Assembly (NCBI RefSeq): GCF_024494355.1
Contig: NZ_JAKNQY010000014.1
Location: 97,082 to 161,081 of the forward strand
Source of the DNA: Pseudomonas sp. Q11
GTDB taxonomy: Bacteria > Pseudomonadota > Gammaproteobacteria > Pseudomonadales > Pseudomonadaceae
Length of the DNA stretch: 64,000 nucleotides
Reading direction: 5' to 3'
The position numbers were made by a program, and so were the translations under genes. The notes under the pieces are model-generated. The model did not search any database and was not told where the DNA came from. It saw only the letters and a program-made list of their open reading frames with translations. Each line of letters opens with the position of its first letter. The first letter of the stretch is position 1. Shown piece by piece: positions 45,564 through 53,648 of this stretch.

Positions 45564-46232
45564 TTATTCGCCGACGCTGATCTTCAGGCCAGCGGCTATT
45601 GCAAAGGGTGTCAGGGTTATCGCCAGGGCGGTCAGGCTCCCAAGCCACAGCAGATAACCGGTTGCCGGCATGCCTTGCAGTGCGGCTTGCAAAGCGCCAC
45701 TGCCCAGGATCAACACCGGGATATACAACGGCAGGATCAGCAGCGCCAACAACAGGCCACCGCGCTTCAACCCCACCGTCAATGCTGCACCGACTGCACC
45801 GAGCAGGCTCAACACCGGCGTGCCCAGCAACAGAGACGCCAACAATACCGGTATGCAGGCGGCGGGCAAGCCCAGCATCATCGCCAGCAGCGGCGAGAGC
45901 AGCACCAGCGCCAGGCCGGAAAAAACCCAGTGTGCCAGTACCTTGGCCAAAACCAGAAGGGCCAGGGGGTGCGACGAAAGGACCCACTGCTCCAGGGAAC
46001 CGTCCTCGAAATCACTGCGGAAAAGCCCGTCCAGCGAGAGCAGGACCGATAAAAGCGCTGCCACCCAGACCAACCCCGGCGACAAGGTTTGCAACAATTG
46101 AGTCTCAGGACCCACCGCCAAAGGGAACAAAGCAATGACGATCGCAAAAAACACCAGCGGATTGGCCAGTTCGGCCGGACGGCGGAACAACAGGCGCGCC
46201 TCGCGGGCAAGCAACAAGCCAAACACACTCAT
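45564..46232 (-). CDS. ccmB: Heme exporter protein CcmB
   Basis: Membrane subunit of the CcmABC ABC complex. 222 residues, six hydrophobic helices, including LLAREARLLFRRPAELANPLVFF at the N-terminus and SLDGLFRSDFEDGSLEQWVL, both typical. ATGA overlap with ccmA; about 94 bases separate it from ccmC. Confidence 0.95.
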   Translation of the reverse strand: MSVFGLLLAREARLLFRRPAELANPLVFFAIVIALFPLAVGPETQLLQTLSPGLVWVAALLSVLLSLDGLFRSDFEDGSLEQWVLSSHPLALLVLAKVLAHWVFSGLALVLLSPLLAMMLGLPAACIPVLLASLLLGTPVLSLLGAVGAALTVGLKRGGLLLALLILPLYIPVLILGSGALQAALQGMPATGYLLWLGSLTALAITLTPFAIAAGLKISVGE

Positions 46233-46864
46233 ACGGCCCAGTTCCCCAGATCAATGTTGCGATAACCGGACGGCATCCGCGCCAATGTATGGTGGGTGGT
46301 CAACAGCACCATGCCGCCACCCTCGCAGTGCCCGGCCAGGTGCTCCTCGAGCTGCGCCACGCCTTGCTTGTCCAGGGCGGTGAACGGCTCGTCGAGAATC
46401 CATAGCGGTGGGCTGTCCAGATATAACCGGGCCAGGGCCACGCGGCGCTGTTGGCCGGCGGAGAGGGTGTGGCACGGCACGTCTTCGAAGCCGCGCAGGC
46501 CCACCGTCGCCAGCGCCTGCCAGATCGCCTCGCGCCCGGCCGGTCGATGCAGCGCGCAGAGCCAACTGAGGTTCTCTTCAGGCGTCAGCAAATCCTTGAT
46601 GCCGGCGGCATGGCCAATCCAGAGCAGATTACGGGCCAGTTCGCTGCGCTGGCTGTGCAACGGCTGGCCATTGAGCAGCACTTGGCCTGCGGTCGGCTGC
46701 ATCAACCCGGCCAACAGGCGCAACAGGCTGGTCTTGCCACTGCCGTTGGGACCGCTGATCTGCACCATATCGCCACGCGAGAGTCTCAATTCGAGACTTT
46801 CGAAAAGCAGACGCAAATCTCGCTCACAGGCGAGGCCGACGGTTTGCAGGAGAGGACTGGTCAA
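46229..46864 (-). CDS. ccmA: Heme exporter ATPase CcmA
   Basis: ATPase of CcmABC, needed to release heme-loaded CcmE. 211 residues. Walker A GPNGSGKTS, signature LSAGQQRR, Walker B LWILDEPFTALD, H-loop TTHH. The start is a TTG at 46864 (MTSPLLQTVGLACERD when read as fMet), since no ATG exists before the Walker A region except codon 32. AAGG lies 11 bases upstream. First gene of the ccm operon. Confidence 0.94.
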   Translation of the reverse strand: MTSPLLQTVGLACERDLRLLFESLELRLSRGDMVQISGPNGSGKTSLLRLLAGLMQPTAGQVLLNGQPLHSQRSELARNLLWIGHAAGIKDLLTPEENLSWLCALHRPAGREAIWQALATVGLRGFEDVPCHTLSAGQQRRVALARLYLDSPPLWILDEPFTALDKQGVAQLEEHLAGHCEGGGMVLLTTHHTLARMPSGYRNIDLGNWAV

Positions 46865-47063
46865 GGGATCGCGGGCCTTATACGGTTCAAGTCGGCAATG
46901 CAGCGGCCGTTAAAGAGGTGCAGCATAGATGCTTTGGTGGCCGGTTCCACAGAGCTGCGTCAAACAATTGCAAGGTTTTCGCCACTCCCTGAAAGACCGG
47001 CGGCATTATACATGTCATGCCCCAGGGGGCGTGCTCAATTAGTTTCCCAAGGTAAGACCGCAG
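46865..47063. other. Divergent promoter region ccmA / fliK-like
   Basis: 199 bases between divergent starts. Holds promoters for both units. CATTATAC at about 47002-47009 could be a -10 for the plus-strand unit, but no matching -35 is clear. No repeat is present. Confidence 0.4.
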
Positions 47064-48635
47064 ATGACAGGCGACATGAACATCCCGCCGCTGCCTCAGG
47101 CCCCGGCAACGACACGTATGCCGGCGGTCACGGGCGAACTGCTCAAATTGCTGACGCCGGTCGAAGGCCTGATCGGTGCAGGCCAGATCGCCAAGGCCGA
47201 GGTGTTGTCGCTCAAGCAAGCGGAACAGGCCTTCCAGCTGTTGCTCAAGGTCACCTTGGAGAGCGGCCGCCAAACCACCGTGCAAGCCACCAGTACCCAG
47301 CCATTGCCCCAAGGCACCAGCCTGGCCGTGACTCAGCCGTCCGCCAGCAACCTGGCAATTACCGTGCAGCAGGCCATCGCCTCCAGCGTCGCCACCCTGA
47401 CCCGAATCGACACGGCACAGATGCCAGTCGGCACTCTGTTGCAAGGCAAGGTACTCACCAGCCAGGCATTGCCGCAATTGCCGGGGCAACCGGCGGTTTA
47501 CCGCTCGCTGGTGGGCCTGCTCAACACCGTCCAGGCCGGCAGTACCCTGGACATCGACAGCCCGCAGCCGCTGCGCATCGGCACGCTGTTGAGCGCTCAG
47601 GTGCAGGATGCCCAGACCTTGAAATTCGTCCCCCTGAGCAACCGCCAGGAACAACTGGCGGTGAGCCAGCAACTGGTCACGCAGATGAACCGCCAGGGCT
47701 CGCTGGACAGTTTGATCAGCGCGCTGCAAAAGCTTCCGACCGGCGACGACACTGGCGCCGAGCTGCGCGCCGCAGTGACACGTCTGTTGGCGGGCCTGCC
47801 GGATGTCCAGCAACTGAGTACGCCCAAAGGGCTGGCCCTGGCCATGGCCGCCAGCGGCACGTTCCTGGAAAGCAAACTGCTGGCCGGGCAAGGACCGAGC
47901 CTGGCACCAGACATGAAGGGCGATCTGCTGAAACTGATCGCCCAACTGACACCGGCCCTGCCCGCCTCAACCAACCTCACCGCCATCATTGCCGCCAACA
48001 CGTTGGCCCAGGCGCTGCCCAGCTTCGTGCGTAATGCTCTGGGAACCCTCGGCCAGGTCAGCGTCAAGCCGCAACCCACCAGTTTCCCCCTGCCCTCGCG
48101 CCTGCTGAAAGGCCAGGACGACGAAGGCGATCTGGAACAACTGCTGCGCCTGGCCGCCGCCGCCGTGTCGCGCCTGCAAAGCCATCAGTTGTCGAGCCTG
48201 GAACAAACCGGCCTGACCGACGACGGTCGGCTGATGAGTACCTGGCAGTTGGAAATCCCCATGCGCAACCTGCAGGACATCGTGCCGCTGCAGGTCAAAT
48301 TCCAGCGCGAGGAAACCCCGCCCCGGGAAGAGTCACAGGAACGCCGTGAAGAACGCGAGCCGAGACAACAGCTCTGGCGGGTCGAGCTGGCGTTCGACAT
48401 GGAGCCGCTTGGGCCGCTGCAGATTCAGGCCCAATTGCTCAGCGGCAGCCTGTCGAGCCAGCTGTGGGCCGAGCGGCCATACACCGCGAGCCTGATCGAA
48501 AGCAATCTGATAGCGCTGCGTGAGCGCCTGGTGACCTGCGGCTTGAACGTTGGCGACCTGGACTGCCACCTCGGCACCCCACCCCAAGGCCCCAAGACTC
48601 GGCTGGAACAACGCTGGGTGGACGAAACCGCATGA
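47064..48635 (+). CDS. FliK-like hook-length control domain protein
   Basis: 523 residues. The C-terminal part (about residues 385-510) is a FliK/Flg_hook domain: WQLEIPMRNLQDIVPLQVKF, then WRVELAFDMEPLGPLQIQAQ and LRERLVTCGLNVGDLDCHLG. The N-terminal 370 residues are glutamine/leucine/threonine rich, as in ruler proteins. It is not in a hook or basal-body operon: it lies beside ccmA and overlaps the next gene, a lone FlhB C-domain, by four bases. In P. aeruginosa the classical fliK is elsewhere, so this is probably a second FliK-type protein. Role in export switching is inference. Confidence 0.87.
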   Translation: MTGDMNIPPLPQAPATTRMPAVTGELLKLLTPVEGLIGAGQIAKAEVLSLKQAEQAFQLLLKVTLESGRQTTVQATSTQPLPQGTSLAVTQPSASNLAITVQQAIASSVATLTRIDTAQMPVGTLLQGKVLTSQALPQLPGQPAVYRSLVGLLNTVQAGSTLDIDSPQPLRIGTLLSAQVQDAQTLKFVPLSNRQEQLAVSQQLVTQMNRQGSLDSLISALQKLPTGDDTGAELRAAVTRLLAGLPDVQQLSTPKGLALAMAASGTFLESKLLAGQGPSLAPDMKGDLLKLIAQLTPALPASTNLTAIIAANTLAQALPSFVRNALGTLGQVSVKPQPTSFPLPSRLLKGQDDEGDLEQLLRLAAAAVSRLQSHQLSSLEQTGLTDDGRLMSTWQLEIPMRNLQDIVPLQVKFQREETPPREESQERREEREPRQQLWRVELAFDMEPLGPLQIQAQLLSGSLSSQLWAERPYTASLIESNLIALRERLVTCGLNVGDLDCHLGTPPQGPKTRLEQRWVDETA

Positions 48636-48961
48636 CAACCGACACCGCACCACGCCAGGCCATCGCCCTCAAGTACGACGGCCTCCACGCCCCGACCCTC
48701 ACCGCCAAGGGCGATGAAGCCCTGGCCGAGGAAATCCTGCGGATCGCCCGGGAAAGCGAAGTGCCAATCTATGAAAATGCCGAGCTGGTGAAGCTGTTGG
48801 CGCGGATGGAGTTGGGCGACAGCATCCCGGAAGAGTTGTACCGCACGATTGCCGAGATCATCGCCTTTGCCTGGAATTTGAAAGGGAAATTCCCCCAGGG
48901 CTACGACCCGAACGCGCCAAGTGTCGAGAAGGATGTGACAGAGCGCGGCGACGATTATTGA
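48632..48961 (+). CDS. Stand-alone FlhB C-terminal domain protein (FhlB/FlhX-like)
   Basis: 109 residues of the EscU/YscU/FlhB cytoplasmic domain: AIALKYDGLHAPTLTAKG, then EVPIYENAELVKLLARMELGDSIPEELY and IIAFAWNLKGK. The sequence begins just after the point where FlhB is normally self-cleaved at N-P-T-H, and that motif is absent. There are no membrane helices. It thus resembles the cleaved FlhB-CC fragment made as a separate protein. Four-base overlap with the FliK-like gene shows coupling. Confidence 0.9.
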   Translation: MTTDTAPRQAIALKYDGLHAPTLTAKGDEALAEEILRIARESEVPIYENAELVKLLARMELGDSIPEELYRTIAEIIAFAWNLKGKFPQGYDPNAPSVEKDVTERGDDY

Positions 48962-48987
48962 TCTCAAAAATCCTGCAAGGACCGCTC

Positions 48988-49098
48988 TTGTGGCGAGGGA
49001 GCTTGCTCCCGCTGGGTGGCGCAGCCGCCCCAGGCGCAGCGACTGCAAAAAGCGTGGGGGCCACTGCGCAGCCCAGCGGGAGCAAGCTCCCTCGCCAC
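48988..49098. repeat. REPIN (GGCGAGGGAGCTTGCTCCC type)
   Basis: Inverted arms 48988-49013 and 49075-49098, between the convergent FhlB and DUF2802 genes. Confidence 0.92.
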
Positions 49099-49135
49099 GG
49101 TGATGTATTCACTGAAGATGGGTGGGCCTTTGTCA

Positions 49136-49218
49136 AAAAAAATCGCAGCCTTCGCCAGCGCCTACAGGGGATGTGAACCTCTGTGGGAACTGCCAAAGGC
49201 TGCGGTCTCTTGATCTTT
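49136..49218. repeat. Degenerate GTAGGAGCTG-family palindrome
   Basis: AAAATCGCAGCCTTCGCC... at the left and GTGGGAACTGCCAAAGGCTG...TTGATCTTT at the right are diverged arms of the 26031/39340 family. Confidence 0.6.
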
Positions 49219-49242
49219 CTTGCAGCTTGCCGCTTAACGCTA

Positions 49243-49638
49243 TCAACTGCCCTTATGCAACTTACTCATCAACTCCGCCTCGGCCTGCGTCAGGCCGCAG
49301 GCTTGGGTCAGTTCGTCGACGCTGGCGCCCATGCCCACCAAGCGAGCGGCCTGGGCGAAGGACAGGCTGGAGGGGTCGCGCTGTTCCAGTTGGGCCAGTT
49401 TGTCCGGCAACGGGGCAACCACGGCGCGTAGCTCGTGCAGGGCTTCGCCCATGCGCACGGTGCCGTTCTGGTAATCGTCGACGCGTTTGGCCAGGTCCCT
49501 GATGCGTTGATCGCGCAACGCATCGCCCTGGGCCTGCTGAGCGGCGATCTGCCGCTGGCCGCGTATGTACGCGACAAACATCGCCAGCGTGCCTGCCCAG
49601 AAAAGGAACAGGACAATGACTGCTACCTCAAGAATCAA
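49243..49638 (-). CDS. DUF2802 membrane-anchored protein
   Basis: 131 residues. The start is a TTG at 49638 that follows the cheW stop after one base; GGAGAG within the end of cheW is its likely ribosome site. A single N-terminal membrane helix (ILEVAVIVLFLFWAGTLAMFVAYI) precedes a coiled-coil-like stretch and the DUF2802 helix-turn region (AARLVGMGASVDELTQACGLTQAEAELMSKLH). Function unknown, but its constant place after cheW in Pseudomonas suggests a role in chemotaxis or flagella. Confidence 0.85.
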   Translation of the reverse strand: MILEVAVIVLFLFWAGTLAMFVAYIRGQRQIAAQQAQGDALRDQRIRDLAKRVDDYQNGTVRMGEALHELRAVVAPLPDKLAQLEQRDPSSLSFAQAARLVGMGASVDELTQACGLTQAEAELMSKLHKGS

Positions 49639-49639
49639 A

Positions 49640-50125
49640 TCAGATACTCTCCAGTTCCGACCATTCCTCTTCGCTCATCATCTTCTCCAGCTCGACCAGG
49701 ATCAGCAACTCGTTGTTCTTGTTGCACACACCCTGGATGAACTTGGCTGACTCTTCGTTACCGACGTTAGGCGCGGTTTCGATCTCCGACTGACGCAAGT
49801 AAACCACTTCAGCGACGCTGTCGACGAGAATGCCGACCACTTGCTTGTCGGCCTCGATGATCACGATCCGGGTGTTGTCGTTGACCTCGGTGGAATTAAG
49901 GCCAAACCGCTGGCGAGTGTCGATCACCGTGACCACGTTACCGCGCAGGTTGATGATGCCCAGCACGTAGCTTGGCGCACCCGGTACCGGGGCGATCTCG
50001 GTATAGCGCAGCACTTCCTGAACGCGCATCACGTTGATGCCGTAGGTTTCGTTATCGAGCTTGAAGGTTACCCATTGCAAAATCGGATCTTCGGAACCCT
50101 TGAGAGACGACGCCTTATCATTCAT
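49640..50125 (-). CDS. cheW: Chemotaxis coupling protein CheW
   Basis: Links chemoreceptors to CheA in the array. 161 residues. SH3-like double barrel: QWVTFKLDNETYGINVMRVQEVLRY is split by conserved turns, then GIINLRGNVVTVIDTRQRFG and VVGILVDSVAEV. The C-terminus has an extra EKMMSEEEWSELESI extension. Downstream of the ParP-like gene. Confidence 0.95.
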   Translation of the reverse strand: MNDKASSLKGSEDPILQWVTFKLDNETYGINVMRVQEVLRYTEIAPVPGAPSYVLGIINLRGNVVTVIDTRQRFGLNSTEVNDNTRIVIIEADKQVVGILVDSVAEVVYLRQSEIETAPNVGNEESAKFIQGVCNKNNELLILVELEKMMSEEEWSELESI

Positions 50126-50197
50126 ACCCTGACCCCTCGAAAAACCGCCTGTGGCGGTGTGTGTTCTGCCCCGTGACGCTGTGCGTCACCGGTTGTC

Positions 50198-51070
50198 TTA
50201 TTTCGGTTTCTGGACCGGCTTGGCGCCGCCCAGGTGTTTTGCCCCGCCGCTGGCGATCAACTCAGCCAGCTCGGAAACGTCCAGCAAGGCGCACATATGC
50301 TCGATCACCGTACCGGCCAACCATGGCCGTTGCCCTCGATGGCTGCGCCACTTGATCTCGTTCGGGTCCAGGCGCAGCGAGCGACTGACCTGATGTACCG
50401 CCAAACCCCATTCATAACCTTGCACTGAAATCACGTACTGCAGGCCTTGGCGAAAGTCATCACGATAACGGTCCGGCATTACCCAGCGCGCGGTATCCAG
50501 CACTTTCAAGTTGCCGGCCTGGCTCGGCAGGATCCCCAGAAACCATTCCGGCTGGCCGAACAACGGCGTCAGCTCCTGCCCGGCCAGGGAATAAATCGAT
50601 CCCAGGCATACCAACGGCACCGCCAGGGTCAACCCGGCCACATCGAACAACAAACACTCGAACGGCTCAGCTGCCCAGGCCGGACGGTCGTCGGCCGGCA
50701 CCGGCGGCGGTGGGCTGCTCGGTGGCAGATGGACTTCCACCACCGGCGTCACCAGGCCCTGCAGCAACGGTGCAACGGTCGAGACCGGCGCCAGGATCGG
50801 CGCAGGCGCCTCCATCACTGCCACCTGAGGCTTGATAAATGGCGCCTCGACTGCCGCGGCAATCACTGTTTTCTGTGCATCACGAGCCTGCTCTTCGAGC
50901 ACGGCCGCTTGAAATTCATCCAGCACACCCTCGGCTTCTACGGGCTCGGGCAACGCCTCGATCACGCTCGCTTGCGGTGGCAATTCTTCGGTTGCTTCCT
51001 GCAGCAACCCATCCAGATAGGACTGCAGGGCCAACTGCGGACGCGAGGTTGTCTTTATCGGGCGGCTCAT
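50198..51070 (-). CDS. ParP-like CheW-domain array-localisation protein
   Basis: 290 residues from ATG 51070 (MSRPIKTTSRPQLALQSY); an ATG 13 codons earlier is an alternative, and neither has a strong ribosome site. Residues 1 to about 125 are an acidic then proline-rich linker. The C-terminal half is a CheW-like domain (FECLLFDVAGLTLAVPLVCLG; GNLKVLDTARWVMPD; WGLAVHQVSRSLRL). Together with the adjacent ParA ATPase this matches the ParC-ParP system described in Vibrio, where ParP tethers CheA to the polar anchor. That role here is inferred from family and synteny. Confidence 0.82.
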   Translation of the reverse strand: MSRPIKTTSRPQLALQSYLDGLLQEATEELPPQASVIEALPEPVEAEGVLDEFQAAVLEEQARDAQKTVIAAAVEAPFIKPQVAVMEAPAPILAPVSTVAPLLQGLVTPVVEVHLPPSSPPPPVPADDRPAWAAEPFECLLFDVAGLTLAVPLVCLGSIYSLAGQELTPLFGQPEWFLGILPSQAGNLKVLDTARWVMPDRYRDDFRQGLQYVISVQGYEWGLAVHQVSRSLRLDPNEIKWRSHRGQRPWLAGTVIEHMCALLDVSELAELIASGGAKHLGGAKPVQKPK

Positions 51071-51166
51071 AGGAACAGTGCGCCACTTGAAAAGGTTATC
51101 GGCATGCATGCGCCAGGACTTGAGCGCTCACAAGCGAGCGCAATGCCTTTGGTAAGCCTCGTCACC

Positions 51167-51958
51167 TTAAGCCACCTGCTGCGAAACGAGCTGCTGGGCC
51201 AGCAGGTGCTTGAGCAGCGCCCGGTAGGCCAGCACGCCGCGGCTCTTGCCATCGAATTGCGAAGGGGTCACGCCGGCACGACTGGCGTCACGCAAACGCG
51301 TGTCGACTGGAATGTAGCCTTGCCAGATGTCATCCGGGTACATGTCCCGCAGGACGCGCAGGGTGCTCAGGGACGCCTGGGTGCGACGGTCAAACAGGGT
51401 CGGCACGATGTTGAAAGCCAACGTTTGCTTGCGCGAGCGGTTGATCATCGCCAGGGTATTGACCATGCGCTCCAGGCCCTTGACTGCCAGGTGCTCGGTC
51501 TGCACCGGGATAACCAGTTGCTGGCTGGCCGCCAGGGCGTTGACCATCAGCACGCCAAGTAGCGGCGGGCTGTCGATGATCGCGTAATCGAAATCTTGCC
51601 ACAGTTGCGCCAGACTCTTGGCGATCACCAGGCCCAGGCCGCTTTGTCCCGGCGACTGCCGTTCCAGGGTCGCCAGGGCGGTGCTGGATGGCAGCAGGGA
51701 TATCCGCTCATCACTGGTGGACTGCAACAACTGCCCCGGCAGGCCTTCGGGCACACCGCCCTTGTGCAGGAACAGGTCGTAGTTGCTGTGCTCCAGGCTA
51801 TCGGGATCATAACCAAAGTAGCTGGTCATCGAGCCGTGGGGGTCCAGATCGACCATGACCACGCGCTTGCCCGCCTCGGCCAGCAATCCGGCTAAAGCGA
51901 TGGAAGATGTGGTTTTACCCACACCACCTTTTTGATTGGCGACTGCCCAGACTCTCAT
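51167..51958 (-). CDS. ParA-family ATPase (ParC-like, chemosensory array positioning)
   Basis: 263 residues. Deviant Walker A NQKGGVGKTTSS, MVDLDPHGSMTSYFG, and YAIIDSPPLLGVLM. It is a MinD/ParA ATPase lying between motD and a CheW-domain gene, far from any origin of replication, so it belongs to array positioning rather than chromosome segregation. The Vibrio equivalent is ParC. The C-terminus (LLAQQLVSQQVA) is unremarkable. Confidence 0.88.
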   Translation of the reverse strand: MRVWAVANQKGGVGKTTSSIALAGLLAEAGKRVVMVDLDPHGSMTSYFGYDPDSLEHSNYDLFLHKGGVPEGLPGQLLQSTSDERISLLPSSTALATLERQSPGQSGLGLVIAKSLAQLWQDFDYAIIDSPPLLGVLMVNALAASQQLVIPVQTEHLAVKGLERMVNTLAMINRSRKQTLAFNIVPTLFDRRTQASLSTLRVLRDMYPDDIWQGYIPVDTRLRDASRAGVTPSQFDGKSRGVLAYRALLKHLLAQQLVSQQVA

Positions 51959-52007
51959 TCGGATTGTTCCTCCCGGCCGATACAGGCTCGGCCGAGAAAT
52001 AGCTCGG

Positions 52008-52892
52008 TTATAAAGCGGGTGACGGAGAATTGACGGCGCTCTGTCTTCCCGGCGACTTGGGCTGGGTCGGTGCAGTTTGTGTGCCAGCGCGCTTCAATGC
52101 CGCATCCGGTGTTGCATGGGCGGTGCCGGTACCGGTCAGGCTACGGCGCACCTCAAGGTTGCGCGACACCACCAGCACCACCCGCCGGTTGCGCGCCCGC
52201 CCTTCGGCGGTGGCATTGTTGGCCACCGGCTGGAATTCACCATAGCCCACCGACGCCAGTCGGCCGGGGTTTACGCCTTGCATGGCGAGCATGCGCACGA
52301 TGCTCGCCGAACGGGCCGATGACAGTTCCCAGTTGGTCGGGTACTGCGCGGTGCGGATCGGCTGGTCGTCAGTGAAGCCTTCGACGTGGATCGGGTTGTC
52401 GAAGGGCCTGAGGATCGCGGCCACTTTATCGATGATGTTGAACGCCATGTCGCTGGGCATGGCATCACCGCTGCCAAACAACAGGCTGGAATTGAGTTCG
52501 ATCTCAACCCACAACTCGTTGCCGCGCACGGTCATCTGATTGGAGCTGATCAGGTCGCCAAACGCCGCGCTGATGTCATCGGCAATGCTTTTCAACGGAT
52601 CACTGCCGCCGGCGATACCGGCATCGATCTGCTCGGAGTCCCTGACCAACGGTTTGGCCGGCGTGGTGGTCTTGGGTCGCTCATCGCCAATGGGGATGGG
52701 TTTGAGGGCGCGGTCCGAGTCGGTAAAGACCCCGATCAGCGCCTCGGAAATAACCTTGTACTTGCCTTCGTTGACCGACGAGATCGAATACATGACCACG
52801 AAAAAAGCGAACAGCAGCGTGATGAAGTCGGCGTAAGAAACGAGCCAGCGTTCATGGTTGACGTGTTCTTCACGATGCCTGCGACGTGCCAT
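52008..52892 (-). CDS. motD: Flagellar stator protein MotD
   Basis: MotB-type subunit of the second stator. 294 residues. The single membrane helix carries the proton-accepting D22 in SYADFITLLFAFFVVMY. The OmpA-like peptidoglycan-binding domain is about residues 130-240 (IHVEGFTDDQPIRTAQYPTNWELSSARS, split in the family as usual; RARNRRVVLVV). A proline/threonine-rich tail of about 50 residues follows. Gene order motC-motD. Confidence 0.94.
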   Translation of the reverse strand: MARRRHREEHVNHERWLVSYADFITLLFAFFVVMYSISSVNEGKYKVISEALIGVFTDSDRALKPIPIGDERPKTTTPAKPLVRDSEQIDAGIAGGSDPLKSIADDISAAFGDLISSNQMTVRGNELWVEIELNSSLLFGSGDAMPSDMAFNIIDKVAAILRPFDNPIHVEGFTDDQPIRTAQYPTNWELSSARSASIVRMLAMQGVNPGRLASVGYGEFQPVANNATAEGRARNRRVVLVVSRNLEVRRSLTGTGTAHATPDAALKRAGTQTAPTQPKSPGRQSAVNSPSPAL

Positions 52893-52907
52893 TTTCCATG
52901 TCTCCCA

Positions 52908-53648
52908 TCAGTCCATGAAGCCCTGAAGCTTCAACTCAATGGAGCGCGGATTTTCACCTTCGGCGATCGACAGGATCCCTTCCAGCAACATCTCGCGATA
53001 ACGCGACTGGCGCAGCGCAATGGACTTGAGCTTGGCGGCGATCGGCAATAGCACCAGGTTGGCACTGGCCACACCATAAATGGTCGCGACGAAGGCCACG
53101 GCGATGCCGCTGCCCAGTTGCGACGGATCGGCCAGGTTGCCCATCACGTGGATCAGGCCCATCACCGCACCGATGATGCCGATGGTCGGCGCATAGCCAC
53201 CCATGCTTTCGAAGACTTTGGCCGCTTCGATGTCACGGCTTTCCTGAGTGTAGAAATCCACTTCCAGGATGCTGCGGATGGCTTCCGGCTCAGCGCCGTC
53301 CACCAGCAGTTGCAGGCCTTTGCGCGAGTAGTTGTCGGGTTCGGCATCGGCCACCCCTTCCAGCCCCAGCAAGCCTTCCTTGCGAGCGGTCAGACTCCAG
53401 TTCACCACGCGATCGATGCCACCGGCCAGGTCGACTCGCGGCGGGAACAGAATCCAGATGAGCACTTGCATGGCGCGCTTGAAGGCACTCATGGGCGACT
53501 GCAGCAGCGCAGCGCCGATGGTGCCACCGATCACGATCAACGCCGCCGGGCCGTTGGCCAAGGCTCCCAGGTGACCGCCTTCCAGGTAATTGCCACCAAT
53601 AATGGCGACGAACGCCATGATGATGCCGATCAGGCTGAGCACATCCAT
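52908..53648 (-). CDS. motC: Flagellar stator protein MotC
   Basis: MotA-type subunit of the MotCD stator, used for swarming in P. aeruginosa. 246 residues from ATG 53648, which overlaps the cheB stop by one base (TAATG). Four membrane helices; MotA signature region ESMGGYAPTIGIIGAVMGLIHVM and the cytoplasmic loop with charged residues (EGVADAEPDNYSRKGLQLL). Confidence 0.95.
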   Translation of the reverse strand: MDVLSLIGIIMAFVAIIGGNYLEGGHLGALANGPAALIVIGGTIGAALLQSPMSAFKRAMQVLIWILFPPRVDLAGGIDRVVNWSLTARKEGLLGLEGVADAEPDNYSRKGLQLLVDGAEPEAIRSILEVDFYTQESRDIEAAKVFESMGGYAPTIGIIGAVMGLIHVMGNLADPSQLGSGIAVAFVATIYGVASANLVLLPIAAKLKSIALRQSRYREMLLEGILSIAEGENPRSIELKLQGFMD

